A stretch of 64,000 nucleotides of DNA from Acidovorax sp. 107. Its GTDB lineage: Bacteria > Pseudomonadota > Gammaproteobacteria > Burkholderiales > Burkholderiaceae_C. The notes beneath the pieces are model-generated. The model searched no databases. It was not told the DNA's origin and saw only the letters and a program-made list of their open reading frames with translations. The stretch is taken from positions 622,501 to 686,500 of the forward strand of contig NZ_QBTZ01000001.1 in the NCBI RefSeq assembly GCF_003058055.1, read 5' to 3'. Below, piece after piece: positions 24,665 to 33,162 of this stretch. The position numbers were made by a program, and so were the translations under genes. Within the stretch, counting starts at the first letter, position 1. Each line of letters opens with the position of its first letter.

Positions 24665-25495
24665 ATGACCGCCTTTTTCCAGAACGTAGTGCTCACCGGC
24701 GCCTGTGGCGGGCTGGGCCAGGCGCTGGCGCGCGAGCTGATTGGCCAGGGCGCTGCCGTGGCACTGGTGGGCCTGAACCGGCCCGTGCTGGAGACCCTGG
24801 CCGCGCTGGCGCCAGAGCGCTGCGCCGTCTATGGGCCCGATGTGGCCGATACCACCGCCATGCAGGCCATGGCCGCCGACTGGATGGGCCGGCGGGGGAC
24901 GCCGGACCTCGTCATCGCCAATGCGGGGGTGGCCGGTGGTTTTGACACTGCCCAGGCCGCCGACCTGGCGGTGATGCGGCGCATGCTGGAGATCAACCTG
25001 CTGGGCGCTGCCACCACCTTCCAGCCCTTTGTGGCAGCCCTGCGCGCGCAGCGGCGCGGCGCGCTGGTGGGTGTGGCCAGCATTGCGGGCTGGCGGGGCA
25101 TGCCGGGCAACGGTGCGTACTGCGCCAGCAAGGGCGGGCTGATCCGTTACCTGGAGAGTCTGCGTGCCGAGCTGCGCAGCGATTCCATCGTGGTGAGCAC
25201 GGTCAGCCCCGGCTATCTGCGCACCGCGCTCACCGCAGGCAACCGTTTTGCCATGCCTGGCCTGTTGGAGCCCGAGGACGCGGCGCGTGCCTTGCTGGAC
25301 GCTGTGGCCCGGGGGCGCACCCACATCGTGCTACCCGCGCGCATCGGCTGGCTGGCGCGTCTGTTGAACCTGTTGCCTGACGCCCTGCACGACCGGCTGT
25401 TGCTGGGCCAGCCACGCAAGCCGCGCGTGGGCGAGGCGGGGGCCACCGCTATTCCGGGGTTGCCCGTGCGCGCCGACAAGAACATCGACACCTGA
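24665..25495 (+). CDS. Short-chain dehydrogenase/reductase
   Basis: The 276-residue classical SDR has the cofactor motif TGACGGLG (11-18), NAG (86-88) and the catalytic Ser139, Tyr152 and Lys156 (YCASK). Absence of an Arg-rich patch after the glycine loop leaves NAD versus NADP open. The ATG at 24665 has a GGGAG site 6 nt upstream, whereas the frame open from 24617 has none. It is the first gene of the operon facing the IclR regulator and lies 14 bp before the flavin monooxygenase gene, suggesting alcohol-ketone conversion coupled to monooxygenation. Confidence 0.88.
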   Translation: MTAFFQNVVLTGACGGLGQALARELIGQGAAVALVGLNRPVLETLAALAPERCAVYGPDVADTTAMQAMAADWMGRRGTPDLVIANAGVAGGFDTAQAADLAVMRRMLEINLLGAATTFQPFVAALRAQRRGALVGVASIAGWRGMPGNGAYCASKGGLIRYLESLRAELRSDSIVVSTVSPGYLRTALTAGNRFAMPGLLEPEDAARALLDAVARGRTHIVLPARIGWLARLLNLLPDALHDRLLLGQPRKPRVGEAGATAIPGLPVRADKNIDT

Positions 25496-25509
25496 GAGAG
25501 AAAAAGCGA

Positions 25510-26880
25510 ATGACGACAACAACAACAACGATGCCGGAGACAAGCCCTGCAACGCCCGCCGCACAGGACCTGCGCGGTCACATCGCCCTCATCGGCGCCG
25601 GCCCCAGCGGGCTGGCTGCCGCGCGCAACCTGCAGAAGCTGGGCGTGCTTTTTCAGGGCTTTGAAGCGCACACCGATGTGGGCGGGCTGTGGAACATCGA
25701 CAACCCGCGCAGCACCGTCTATGAGTCGGCACACCTGATCTCCAGCAAGCACACCACGGAGTTCACCGAGTTCCCCATGCGCCCCGAGGTGGCTGACTAC
25801 CCAAGCCACCGGGACATGCGCCAGTATTTCTTCGATTTTGCAGAGCACTTTGGCCTGCGCCAGCACTTCTGGTTTGGCACGCGCGTGCTCCGGGTCGAAC
25901 CGGTGGGCGAGGGCGCCGCGCCGCTGTGGCGCGTGACGTGGACGCAGCACGGTGGCCCCGCGCAAACCGCAGAGTTCAAGGGCGTGGTCATTGCCAACGG
26001 CACGCTGGCCGAACCCAGCATGCCGCGCTTTGACGGGCACTTTGACGGGGAGCTGCTGCACACCAGCGCCTACAAGAGTGCCGAGCTGTTCAAGGGCAAG
26101 CGCGTGCTGGTGGTGGGCGCTGGCAACTCGGGCTGCGACATTGCGGTGGACGCGGTGCACTACGCGCGCAGCGTGGATATCTCGGTGCGGCGCGGCTACT
26201 ACTTCGTGCCCAAGTATGTGTTCGGCAAGCCTGCAGACACGCTGGGCGGCAAGTTCAAGATGCCGCCCTGGCTCAAGCAGAAAGTGGACAGCGTGGTGCT
26301 GCAATGGTTCACCGGTGACCCTGCGCGCTTTGGCCTGCCCAAGCCCGACTACAAGATGTACGAGTCGCACCCGGTGGTCAACTCGCTGGTGCTGCACCAC
26401 CTGGGCCATGGCGACATCCACGTCAAACCCGACATCGCGCGTTTTGAAGGCCACACGGTGCACTTCAAGGACGGCAGCGCGCAGGACTACGATCTGGTGC
26501 TCTGCGCCACCGGGTACAAGCTGCACTACCCCTTCATCGACCACAGCCTGCTCAACTGGCAGGGCATGGCACCGCAGCTCTACCTCAACATCCTGTCACC
26601 CCGGTTCGACAACCTGGCCGTGATGGGCATGATCGAAGCCAGCGGCATCGGCTGGCAGGGCCGCCATGAGCAGGCCGAGCTGGTGGCGCGCTTCTTCAAG
26701 GCGCAGGCCGAGGGCTCGCCGCGCGCCGAGGCCCTGCGCCAGGCCAAGGCCGGGCCGCCGCCCGATCTGTCGGGTGGCTTCAAGTACCTCCAGCTCGAAC
26801 GCATGGCGTACTACGTGCACAAGGACACCTACCGCAACGCGGTGCGCGCTGCTGCTGCAGCCCTCGCCGCAAAGGACTGA
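25510..26880 (+). CDS. Flavin-containing monooxygenase (FMO/Baeyer-Villiger-like)
   Basis: The 456-residue enzyme has the FAD motif GAGPSG (29-34), the FMO signature FDGELLHTSAY (FxGxxxHxxxY), the NADPH motif GAGNSG and the ATGY motif (CATGYK). These features place it among class B flavin monooxygenases, which insert oxygen into ketones or oxidise N/S atoms. The N-terminus is a run of Thr codons (ATGACGACAACAACAACAAC), so the internal Met8 could also be the start. With the preceding SDR it may oxidise an alcohol to a ketone and then to an ester. The real substrate is unknown. Confidence 0.88.
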   Translation: MTTTTTTMPETSPATPAAQDLRGHIALIGAGPSGLAAARNLQKLGVLFQGFEAHTDVGGLWNIDNPRSTVYESAHLISSKHTTEFTEFPMRPEVADYPSHRDMRQYFFDFAEHFGLRQHFWFGTRVLRVEPVGEGAAPLWRVTWTQHGGPAQTAEFKGVVIANGTLAEPSMPRFDGHFDGELLHTSAYKSAELFKGKRVLVVGAGNSGCDIAVDAVHYARSVDISVRRGYYFVPKYVFGKPADTLGGKFKMPPWLKQKVDSVVLQWFTGDPARFGLPKPDYKMYESHPVVNSLVLHHLGHGDIHVKPDIARFEGHTVHFKDGSAQDYDLVLCATGYKLHYPFIDHSLLNWQGMAPQLYLNILSPRFDNLAVMGMIEASGIGWQGRHEQAELVARFFKAQAEGSPRAEALRQAKAGPPPDLSGGFKYLQLERMAYYVHKDTYRNAVRAAAAALAAKD

Positions 26881-26884
26881 CGCC

Positions 26885-27820
26885 ATGCTGCCTGTGGACG
26901 AAATACGCCTCAACTTCAACCCCGCGTCGCTGGTGGTGCTCAATGTGGTGCTGGGTTTTCTCATGTTCGGCATTGCGCTGGATACGCGCGTGGCCGACTT
27001 CAAGCGCGTGCTGCGCATGCCGGGTGCCATGGCGGTGGGCATTGCCGCGCAGTTCATCGTGCTGCCTGCGGTGACCTTTGCGCTCACGCTGCTGCTCAAG
27101 CCCGGGCCCAGCATTGCGCTGGGCATGATCCTGGTGGCTTGCTGCCCTCCCGGCAATGTGAGCAACATCCTCACGCACCGGGCGGGAGGCAATGTGGCGC
27201 TATCGGTGTCGATGACGGCCATCTCCAATGCGCTGGCCATCGTGCTCATGCCGCTCAACTTTGCCTTCTGGGGCGGCATGCACCCCACGGCGGCGCCGCT
27301 GCTGCGCAGCATTGCGCTCGACCCGCTGGAGATGGCGGGGCACATCGTGGTGATCATCGGGCTGCCCTTTGTGCTGGGCATCCTGTGTGCCGAAAAGCTG
27401 CCGCGCCTCACACAGCGCGTGAACAAGCCGGTGCGCATCCTCAGCTTTCTGTGCCTCATCGGCTTCATCGTGGGCGCGGTGGCGGGCAACTGGCGCTACT
27501 TCCTCGACTACGTGGGCCTGGTGCTGCTGGCCGTGGCGCTGCACGATGCGCTGGCCTTCGGCACCGGCTACGCCTGCGCGCGGCTCAGCGGCTTGCCCGA
27601 CTACGACCGGCGCGCCGTGAGCATCGAGGTCGGCATCCGCAATGCGGGCCTGGGCCTGGTGTTGATCTTCAGCTTCTTTGGCGGGCTGGGCGGTATGGCC
27701 GTGGTGGCGGGCGTGTGGGGCTTCTGGGACATCATCGCGGGGCTGACTCTGGCGAGCTGGTGGGGGCGCAGGCCTGCGCAGATACCGCCGGCCGGCACCC
27801 TCCCGGAGCAGCGGACATGA
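26885..27820 (+). CDS. Bile acid:sodium symporter (BASS) family transporter
   Basis: This 311-residue inner-membrane protein has about nine to ten hydrophobic helices and the BASS hallmarks: VACCPPGNVSNILTHRAGGN in the first half (crossover region) and SIEVGIRNAGLGLVL in the second. Family members import organic anions or bile acids with sodium. It follows the monooxygenase gene by 4 nt and overlaps the epimerase gene (ATGA). It probably moves the substrate or product of the operon's pathway. The longer upstream frame belongs to the monooxygenase region and is rejected. Confidence 0.85.
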   Translation: MLPVDEIRLNFNPASLVVLNVVLGFLMFGIALDTRVADFKRVLRMPGAMAVGIAAQFIVLPAVTFALTLLLKPGPSIALGMILVACCPPGNVSNILTHRAGGNVALSVSMTAISNALAIVLMPLNFAFWGGMHPTAAPLLRSIALDPLEMAGHIVVIIGLPFVLGILCAEKLPRLTQRVNKPVRILSFLCLIGFIVGAVAGNWRYFLDYVGLVLLAVALHDALAFGTGYACARLSGLPDYDRRAVSIEVGIRNAGLGLVLIFSFFGGLGGMAVVAGVWGFWDIIAGLTLASWWGRRPAQIPPAGTLPEQRT

Positions 27821-28827
27821 CCAGCATGGAGTGGGGAAATCGCCGGATTCTGGTCACCGGCGCAGACGGCTTTCTGGGCCGTAGCGTGATGGCCGCGCTG
27901 GCAAGTGAAGGGGCCGGGACCATTGTGGCGACCGATGTGCGCGATGTGCCCGCCGAGCGCCGCCTGCCCGGTGTGACCTACTGGGTGCAGGACGTGCGCG
28001 ACCCCGGTCTGGCGCAGACGCTGGCGGACCACGCCATCGACAGCGTGGTGCACCTGGCGTCCATCGTCACGCCCGGCAAGGGCTCCAGCCGCGAGTTTGA
28101 ATATTCGGTGGACGTGCTGGGCAGCCAGAACGTGCTGGATGCCTGTGTAGCCACCGGCGTGAAGCAACTGGTCGTCAGCTCCAGCGGCGCGGCGTACGGC
28201 TACCACGCCGACAACCCCGCGTGGCTGCGCGAGACCGACGCGCTGCGGGGCAACGAGGTGTTTGCCTATTCACACCACAAGCGGCTGGTGGAAGAGATGC
28301 TGGCGCAATACCGCACGCAGCATCCGGCGCTGGCGCAGACGGTACTGCGCATCGGCACCATCCTGGGTGAGCGGGTGGACAACCAGATCACGGCCTTGTT
28401 TGAAAAGCCGCGCCTGCTGGCCATCCGGGGCAGCGAGAGCCCGTTTGTTTTCATCTGGGACGAAGACGTGACCGGTGCCATCCTGCATGCGCTGCGCACG
28501 CAGCGGGCGGGCTGCTTCAACCTGGCGGGCGATGGTGCCTTGCCCTTGCGCGAGATCGCCCGGCGCCTGGGCAAGCCCGTGCTGCAGCTGCCTGCCGGGC
28601 TGCTGCGCACGGCGCTGGCCGTGGGCTCCGCGCTCGGTGTGAGCCGCTACGGCCCTGAGCAGCTCGACTTTTTGCGCTACCGACCGGTGCTGTTGAACAC
28701 GGCCCTCAAGGAGGTGCTGGGCTATTTGCCAGGCAAGACCAGCGTCCAGGCGTTCGAGGCCTTTGTCGCTGCCCGGGCGCGGCAGGGCCGTCCGGTGGCC
28801 GCGGGCGCTGCGGTGGCGGCCGCATGA
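27817..28827 (+). CDS. NAD-dependent epimerase/dehydratase family protein
   Basis: The 336-residue extended-SDR protein has the Rossmann motif TGADGFLG (14-21), the DVRD cofactor loop, an SSSGAAYG segment and catalytic Tyr151-xxx-Lys155. The C-terminal substrate domain (FNLAGDGALPLREIARRLG) resembles those of sugar-nucleotide epimerases or of 3beta-hydroxysteroid-dehydrogenase-like members. The context (SDR, FMO, BASS) favours a small-molecule dehydrogenase over sugar metabolism. The start overlaps the transporter stop; the end overlaps the EamA gene. The larger frame from 27139 is an out-of-frame extension through the transporter gene. Confidence 0.82.
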   Translation: MTSMEWGNRRILVTGADGFLGRSVMAALASEGAGTIVATDVRDVPAERRLPGVTYWVQDVRDPGLAQTLADHAIDSVVHLASIVTPGKGSSREFEYSVDVLGSQNVLDACVATGVKQLVVSSSGAAYGYHADNPAWLRETDALRGNEVFAYSHHKRLVEEMLAQYRTQHPALAQTVLRIGTILGERVDNQITALFEKPRLLAIRGSESPFVFIWDEDVTGAILHALRTQRAGCFNLAGDGALPLREIARRLGKPVLQLPAGLLRTALAVGSALGVSRYGPEQLDFLRYRPVLLNTALKEVLGYLPGKTSVQAFEAFVAARARQGRPVAAGAAVAAA

Positions 28828-29741
28828 ATGCGCCAGTGGCCTTGAGCCGTGGCGACCTGTTGCGTGCCCTGGCGGTGGTGGTCATCTGGGGGCTGAATTT
28901 TGTGGTGATGAAGCTCGGCCTACAGGGCCTGAGCCCCATGCTGCTGGGCGCGCTGCGCTTTACGGCGGCATCGCTGCCCTTTTTGCTCGTCGTGCCGCGC
29001 CCGGCCTTGCCGTGGCGCTTTGTGGTGGGCTATGGGCTGGCGCAGGGACTGGGGCAGTTCGGCTTTCTGTTTCTGGGGCTGCAACTGGGCATGACGGCGG
29101 GCATGGCGTCGGTGGTGATGCAGACCCAGGCGTTCTTCACCTTGCTGCTGGCTGCGCCGTTGCTGGGGGAGCGCGCCAAGCCCTGGCAGTGGGGGGGGCT
29201 GTTGCTGGCGTTCGGCGGCTTGATGACCATCGGCCTCGCGCATGGCGAGGGGCCGGGCCAGATGACGCTGGCGGGGTTTGTGCTCACCCTGGGGGCAGCG
29301 TTCATGTGGGCGGTGTCCAACCTGGTGGCACGCCGCGCGGCGCAGGCCGGGGCGTATGCGCCGTTTCCGTTCATCGTGTGGAGCTGTGTGGTGCCCATTG
29401 GGCCGTTTTTTGCGCTTGCGTTGTGGAGCGATGGCTCCGCCGCCGTGTGGGCACAGCTGCAGTCTTTGAATGGCACGGGTTTGCTGGCCGTGGCCTACCT
29501 GGCCTTTCTGGCCACACTGCTGGCCTACACGCTGTGGACGCAGCTGCTGCAACGCCATGCGGCGGGCCGGGTCACGCCGTTTTCGCTGCTGGTGCCGGTG
29601 GTGGGGCTGTGGGCGGCCTATGCCTTTCTGGGTGAAACGCCTGCGCCCCTGCAGTGGGCGGGTGCGGCCGCAGTGCTCTGCGGGCTGGTGGTGAACCAGG
29701 TGGGAGGCTTGTGGTGGGCCCGCCGTGCCACAGCTTCCTAG
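28824..29741 (+). CDS. EamA/DMT-family permease
   Basis: This 305-residue inner-membrane protein has ten hydrophobic helices in two EamA repeats (VVIWGLNFVVMKLGLQ, then FMWAVSNLVARRAAQAG) typical of drug/metabolite exporters. The ATG overlaps the epimerase stop, so it is translationally coupled to the operon. It could export a pathway product. No terminator of obvious strength follows; the ABC ATPase gene begins 30 bp further on with its own strong ribosome site and may be cotranscribed. Confidence 0.87.
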   Translation: MNAPVALSRGDLLRALAVVVIWGLNFVVMKLGLQGLSPMLLGALRFTAASLPFLLVVPRPALPWRFVVGYGLAQGLGQFGFLFLGLQLGMTAGMASVVMQTQAFFTLLLAAPLLGERAKPWQWGGLLLAFGGLMTIGLAHGEGPGQMTLAGFVLTLGAAFMWAVSNLVARRAAQAGAYAPFPFIVWSCVVPIGPFFALALWSDGSAAVWAQLQSLNGTGLLAVAYLAFLATLLAYTLWTQLLQRHAAGRVTPFSLLVPVVGLWAAYAFLGETPAPLQWAGAAAVLCGLVVNQVGGLWWARRATAS

Positions 29742-29771
29742 AATGGCCGCTTTCCGCATCGAGGAGGCAGG

Positions 29772-30401
29772 GTGGCTGAGAGCGCGTTTTTGTGGGTGAA
29801 AGGGCTGCGGTTTGCGTACCCAGAGTGTGCGGTGCTGGACAACCTGTCGCTGTCATGGCCCCCGGGTCTGGCTTTGGTGCGAGGTGATGAAAGCACCGGC
29901 AAAACCACGCTGCTGCGTGTGCTGGCTGGCGAGCTGACAGCGCAGGCTGGCAGCATCACGCTGCAGGGGGTGGAACTGAAAGAAGCCGCCAAGATCTCGG
30001 CATCACTGGTCTTCTGGGCGGACCCGCGATCCAGCGAGTGGGACCCGCTCACGGCCCGGGGTTGGCTCGACAGCCTGCCCGCGCGCTACCCCCAGTGGGA
30101 TGCGGCAGGCTTGGTGGAACACATCGACGGGTTCAGCCTGCACGAGCATCTGGACAAGCCCTTCTACGCCCTGTCTACCGGTAGCAAGCGCAAGGTGCTC
30201 ATGGCTGGGGCCTTGGCGTCGAGTGCACCGCTGACCTTGATCGACGAGCCGGTGGGCGGGCTGGACAAGCCCTCTGCCCGCTACCTCGCGCAGGCCCTGG
30301 CGTCCCAGGCGGCCCGATCAGACCGCCTGACCGTGGTGGCGCACTACGAAGCACTGCCCGATGTGCCCTGGGGTTCGGTGCTGGACCTGGAGCGATTGTG
30401 A
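29772..30401 (+). CDS. Orphan ABC transporter ATP-binding protein
   Basis: This 209-residue nucleotide-binding domain begins at a GTG with GAGGAGG 5 nt upstream. Walker A is GDESTGKT (38-45) and Walker B TLIDEPVGGLD (Asp158-Glu159). The signature motif is degenerate, LSTGSKRK (134-141), instead of LSGGQ. No permease gene is adjacent, so it either partners a distant permease or acts as a non-transport ABC protein. The CcmA/CydC-like short length is at the low end of the family. The H-loop His is present in VVAHYEAL. Confidence 0.8.
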   Translation: MAESAFLWVKGLRFAYPECAVLDNLSLSWPPGLALVRGDESTGKTTLLRVLAGELTAQAGSITLQGVELKEAAKISASLVFWADPRSSEWDPLTARGWLDSLPARYPQWDAAGLVEHIDGFSLHEHLDKPFYALSTGSKRKVLMAGALASSAPLTLIDEPVGGLDKPSARYLAQALASQAARSDRLTVVAHYEALPDVPWGSVLDLERL

Positions 30402-30531
30402 GGTTTTGTCAGGTGGTCGAGGGCGCCTTGGGGGCATGTGTCCCGGTGGCGATTCTGTAGGCAAGGTCTGCCGTAGACTGCAGAGCTGACCGTTTCCTCT
30501 CACTCACGCCTCACCCTGCAAGGACCGCCCC

Positions 30532-31173
30532 ATGGATGCGCTGCTATTTGTTCCAGTTGCCATCGCCATCTCGCTCACCCCCGGGCCCAACAATTTTTGT
30601 GGCCTCAACAACGGCATCCGTGCGGGTGTGGGCCCCGCGCTGATCGCCACGGTGGGCCGCGCAGCGGCCTTTGCCATTTTTCTGACCGTGTCTGCGGTGG
30701 GGCTGGGCGCGATGCTGCTGGCGTCCGAGGCAGCATTCACGGCGGTGAAGTGGGTGGGCGCCGCCTACCTGTTCTGGCTGGGCTGGAAGGCCTGGCACAG
30801 CCGCGAGTTCAGCGGCCTGGCACTGGATGATGCGCCCGGCGGTGCCCCGGCATCGGGCCAACCGGCGCAGTTCTCTCTGCGTGCGCTCATCACCCAGGAG
30901 TTTCTGCTGGGCATCACCAACCCCAAAGCCATCATCCTGTTTGCGGCGATCTTTCCGCAGTTCATCGACCCCGCGCAGCCTGCAGCGCGCCAGTTTCTGG
31001 TGCTCGGCTCCATCTATCTGGGCAGCGAATTCGTGTCGACCGCTGTGTACGCCAGCTTCGGGCGCCAGATCCGCCGATTCATCCGCACCTCGCGCGGTGT
31101 GGCTCGGCTGAACAAGGCCACGGGCGGTTTCTTCATGGGGGCTGGCGGCCTTCTGCTGGCCACCAACCGCTGA
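30532..31173 (+). CDS. LysE/RhtB-family amino-acid exporter
   Basis: A 213-residue inner-membrane protein with about six helices. The N-terminal signature PVAIAISLTPGPNNFCGLNN and the later GITNPKAIILFAAIFPQF segment identify the LysE superfamily, which exports amino acids and their derivatives. A GCAAGGA site precedes the ATG. The substrate cannot be named. The gene stands alone, 130 bp after the ABC ATPase gene and 150 bp before the mdtA-type gene. Confidence 0.88.
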   Translation: MDALLFVPVAIAISLTPGPNNFCGLNNGIRAGVGPALIATVGRAAAFAIFLTVSAVGLGAMLLASEAAFTAVKWVGAAYLFWLGWKAWHSREFSGLALDDAPGGAPASGQPAQFSLRALITQEFLLGITNPKAIILFAAIFPQFIDPAQPAARQFLVLGSIYLGSEFVSTAVYASFGRQIRRFIRTSRGVARLNKATGGFFMGAGGLLLATNR

Positions 31174-31323
31174 TTTCGACCCCCTGGCGGGGCTGAGCCG
31201 ATACATCGGTAAACCCCGCCCAAAGCGCGCGTAAATCCCCGGTAAAGGGGGTCTGCCGGACGGCAGCCCCGGGGGATGCGCTGGCTACCATACCCCTTCG
31301 CTCATTCCTGGTTGCGCCCCACC

Positions 31324-33108
31324 ATGCCCCTGAACCGTTCGTTTGCCCGTCCACAGAGGCCCGCAAGATTGCAGTCTGGCAAGCTGCGTTGGACCTCCGC
31401 GTTGTTGATGGCCGCCATTGCGCTGGCGGCGGTGGGAGGTGGTGCCTGGTGGTGGAAGCAGCGCCAGGATGCAGCAGCCGCTGCCACCACTGGCGGTTCC
31501 GCCACGGGCCCGAACGCGGCGCGCAGGCCGGGCGGCGGCCCCGGGCGCTTTGGCGGCGGCAACATGCAGCCCGTGTCGGTAGGTACCGTGCAGCGGGGCG
31601 ATGTGCGGGTGGTGGTGAGTGCCATCGGCACCATGAGCGCCCGCGCCACGGCCGTGGTGCGCGCCAAGGTCAGCGGCGAGCTGACGTCGGTGCGCTTCAA
31701 GGAAGGCGACGAGGTGCGTGCTGGCCAGTTGCTGGCCGAGATCGATGCACGCAGCTACCAGGCTGCGCTGTCGCAGGCCCAGGGCACGCTGCAGCGCGAC
31801 CAGGCGCTGCTCAAGAATGCGCAGCTCGACCTCAAGCGTTATCAGGACCTGCTGGCGCGCGACTCCATCGCCAGCCAGCAGGTGGACACCCAGGCCGCAC
31901 TGGTGCGCCAGCTGGAGGGTACCGTGGCATCCGACCAGGCACAGGTCGATGCCGCGCGCCTGCAACTGAGCTACACCCAGGTCACCGCGCCCTTTGCGGG
32001 CCGGCTGGGCCTGCGCCAGGCCGACAAGGGCAATGTGGTGGGGCCCAGCGATGCGAACGGCATCGTCACCATCAATCAGGTGCGGCCCATCGATGCAGCG
32101 TTCTCCGTGCCCGAGGCGCACCTGCCCCAGATGCGCCGCCGCATGGCCGCTGGCGAGGAACTGCCCGTGGAGCTGTGGGACCGCGATAGCCGCCGCCAGT
32201 TGGCCAAGGGCCGCGTAGTGGCGCTGGACAACGCCATAGACAGCGCCACCGGCACCATCAAGGTGAAGGCCGCTTTTGCCAATGAAGACGGCGCCCTGTA
32301 CCCCAACCAGTTCGTCAACGTGCGCCTGCAGGTCAACCTGCTCCAGGGCGCGCTGACCGTGCCGGCCACGGCCGTGCAGAACAATTACGTCTACTTGGTG
32401 CAGGAAGACAGCACCGTGACCCAGCGCCGCATCCGCGTGGGTGTGACCGACGGCGACCGCGTGAGCGTCGAAGGCGAGCTGCGCGAGGGCGAGCAAGTGG
32501 TCACGGACGGCATCGACCGCCTGCGCGAAGGCGCCAAGGTCGCCGTCATCGATGCTGGTGCCGTCACCCGTGCCGACCAGGCGGCGCAGGACCAAGCCGC
32601 ACAGCGCCGTGCCTTCATCGCATCGCTGCCGCCTGATGTGCGTGAAAAGCTGCAGAAGATGAGCCCCGAAGAGCGCCGCGCTTTTCTGCGCGAGCGGCGG
32701 GCACAGATGGGTGCAGGCGGCACAGCGGCTTCAGCGTCGGCGGCCTCTGCTGCTGCATCTTCCGCGTCAGGTGTGGGTGTTCCCGCTGCTGCCCCGGCGT
32801 CTGCTCCGCAGGCCTCTGCAGCGCCACGACAGCAGCGCAGTGAAGCACCAGCCCGCGCTGCTGCACCGCAAGCCTCCCCAGGTGCGGCGCCGCCTGCACC
32901 GTCTGCATCCCCCGCAGCGCCTGCAGACCGCGCCGTGGAACCCCCAAGGGGCATCCCTCCGCAGGTGAAGGCACTGCTAGACCAGATGCCCGCCGACGAG
33001 CGCGCCCGCGTGATGGCAATGCCGCAGGAGGAGCGCCGTGCCTATATCCGCGAGCGGCTGCAGCAGCAACCGCCGTCCCCCGGTGGCGCGGCCAGCCCGG
33101 CGCGCTGA
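31324..33108 (+). CDS. mdtA: RND efflux periplasmic adaptor MdtA with long C-terminal extension
   Basis: The membrane-fusion subunit of the MdtABC multidrug pump, 594 residues. It has an N-terminal anchor helix (about 29-45), a Gly-rich linker, a lipoyl/barrel-sandwich domain (VVRAKVSGELTSVRFKEGDE), an alpha-hairpin (about 135-200) and a beta-barrel domain. From about 420 onward it carries an extension absent from typical MdtA: two related segments (LPPDVREKLQKMSPEERRAF from 435 and IPPQVKALLDQMPADERARV from 544), each ending in (F/Y).RER, separated by an Ala/Pro/Ser-rich linker. The ATG at 31324 is preferred to 31276, which adds non-signal residues. Confidence 0.9.
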   Translation: MPLNRSFARPQRPARLQSGKLRWTSALLMAAIALAAVGGGAWWWKQRQDAAAAATTGGSATGPNAARRPGGGPGRFGGGNMQPVSVGTVQRGDVRVVVSAIGTMSARATAVVRAKVSGELTSVRFKEGDEVRAGQLLAEIDARSYQAALSQAQGTLQRDQALLKNAQLDLKRYQDLLARDSIASQQVDTQAALVRQLEGTVASDQAQVDAARLQLSYTQVTAPFAGRLGLRQADKGNVVGPSDANGIVTINQVRPIDAAFSVPEAHLPQMRRRMAAGEELPVELWDRDSRRQLAKGRVVALDNAIDSATGTIKVKAAFANEDGALYPNQFVNVRLQVNLLQGALTVPATAVQNNYVYLVQEDSTVTQRRIRVGVTDGDRVSVEGELREGEQVVTDGIDRLREGAKVAVIDAGAVTRADQAAQDQAAQRRAFIASLPPDVREKLQKMSPEERRAFLRERRAQMGAGGTAASASAASAAASSASGVGVPAAAPASAPQASAAPRQQRSEAPARAAAPQASPGAAPPAPSASPAAPADRAVEPPRGIPPQVKALLDQMPADERARVMAMPQEERRAYIRERLQQQPPSPGGAASPAR

Positions 33109-33162
33109 GCGCAGCGGCACCCCGGTTTCTCCCCTGCCTGTTTTGCCAGCGCACCCGTCGCC

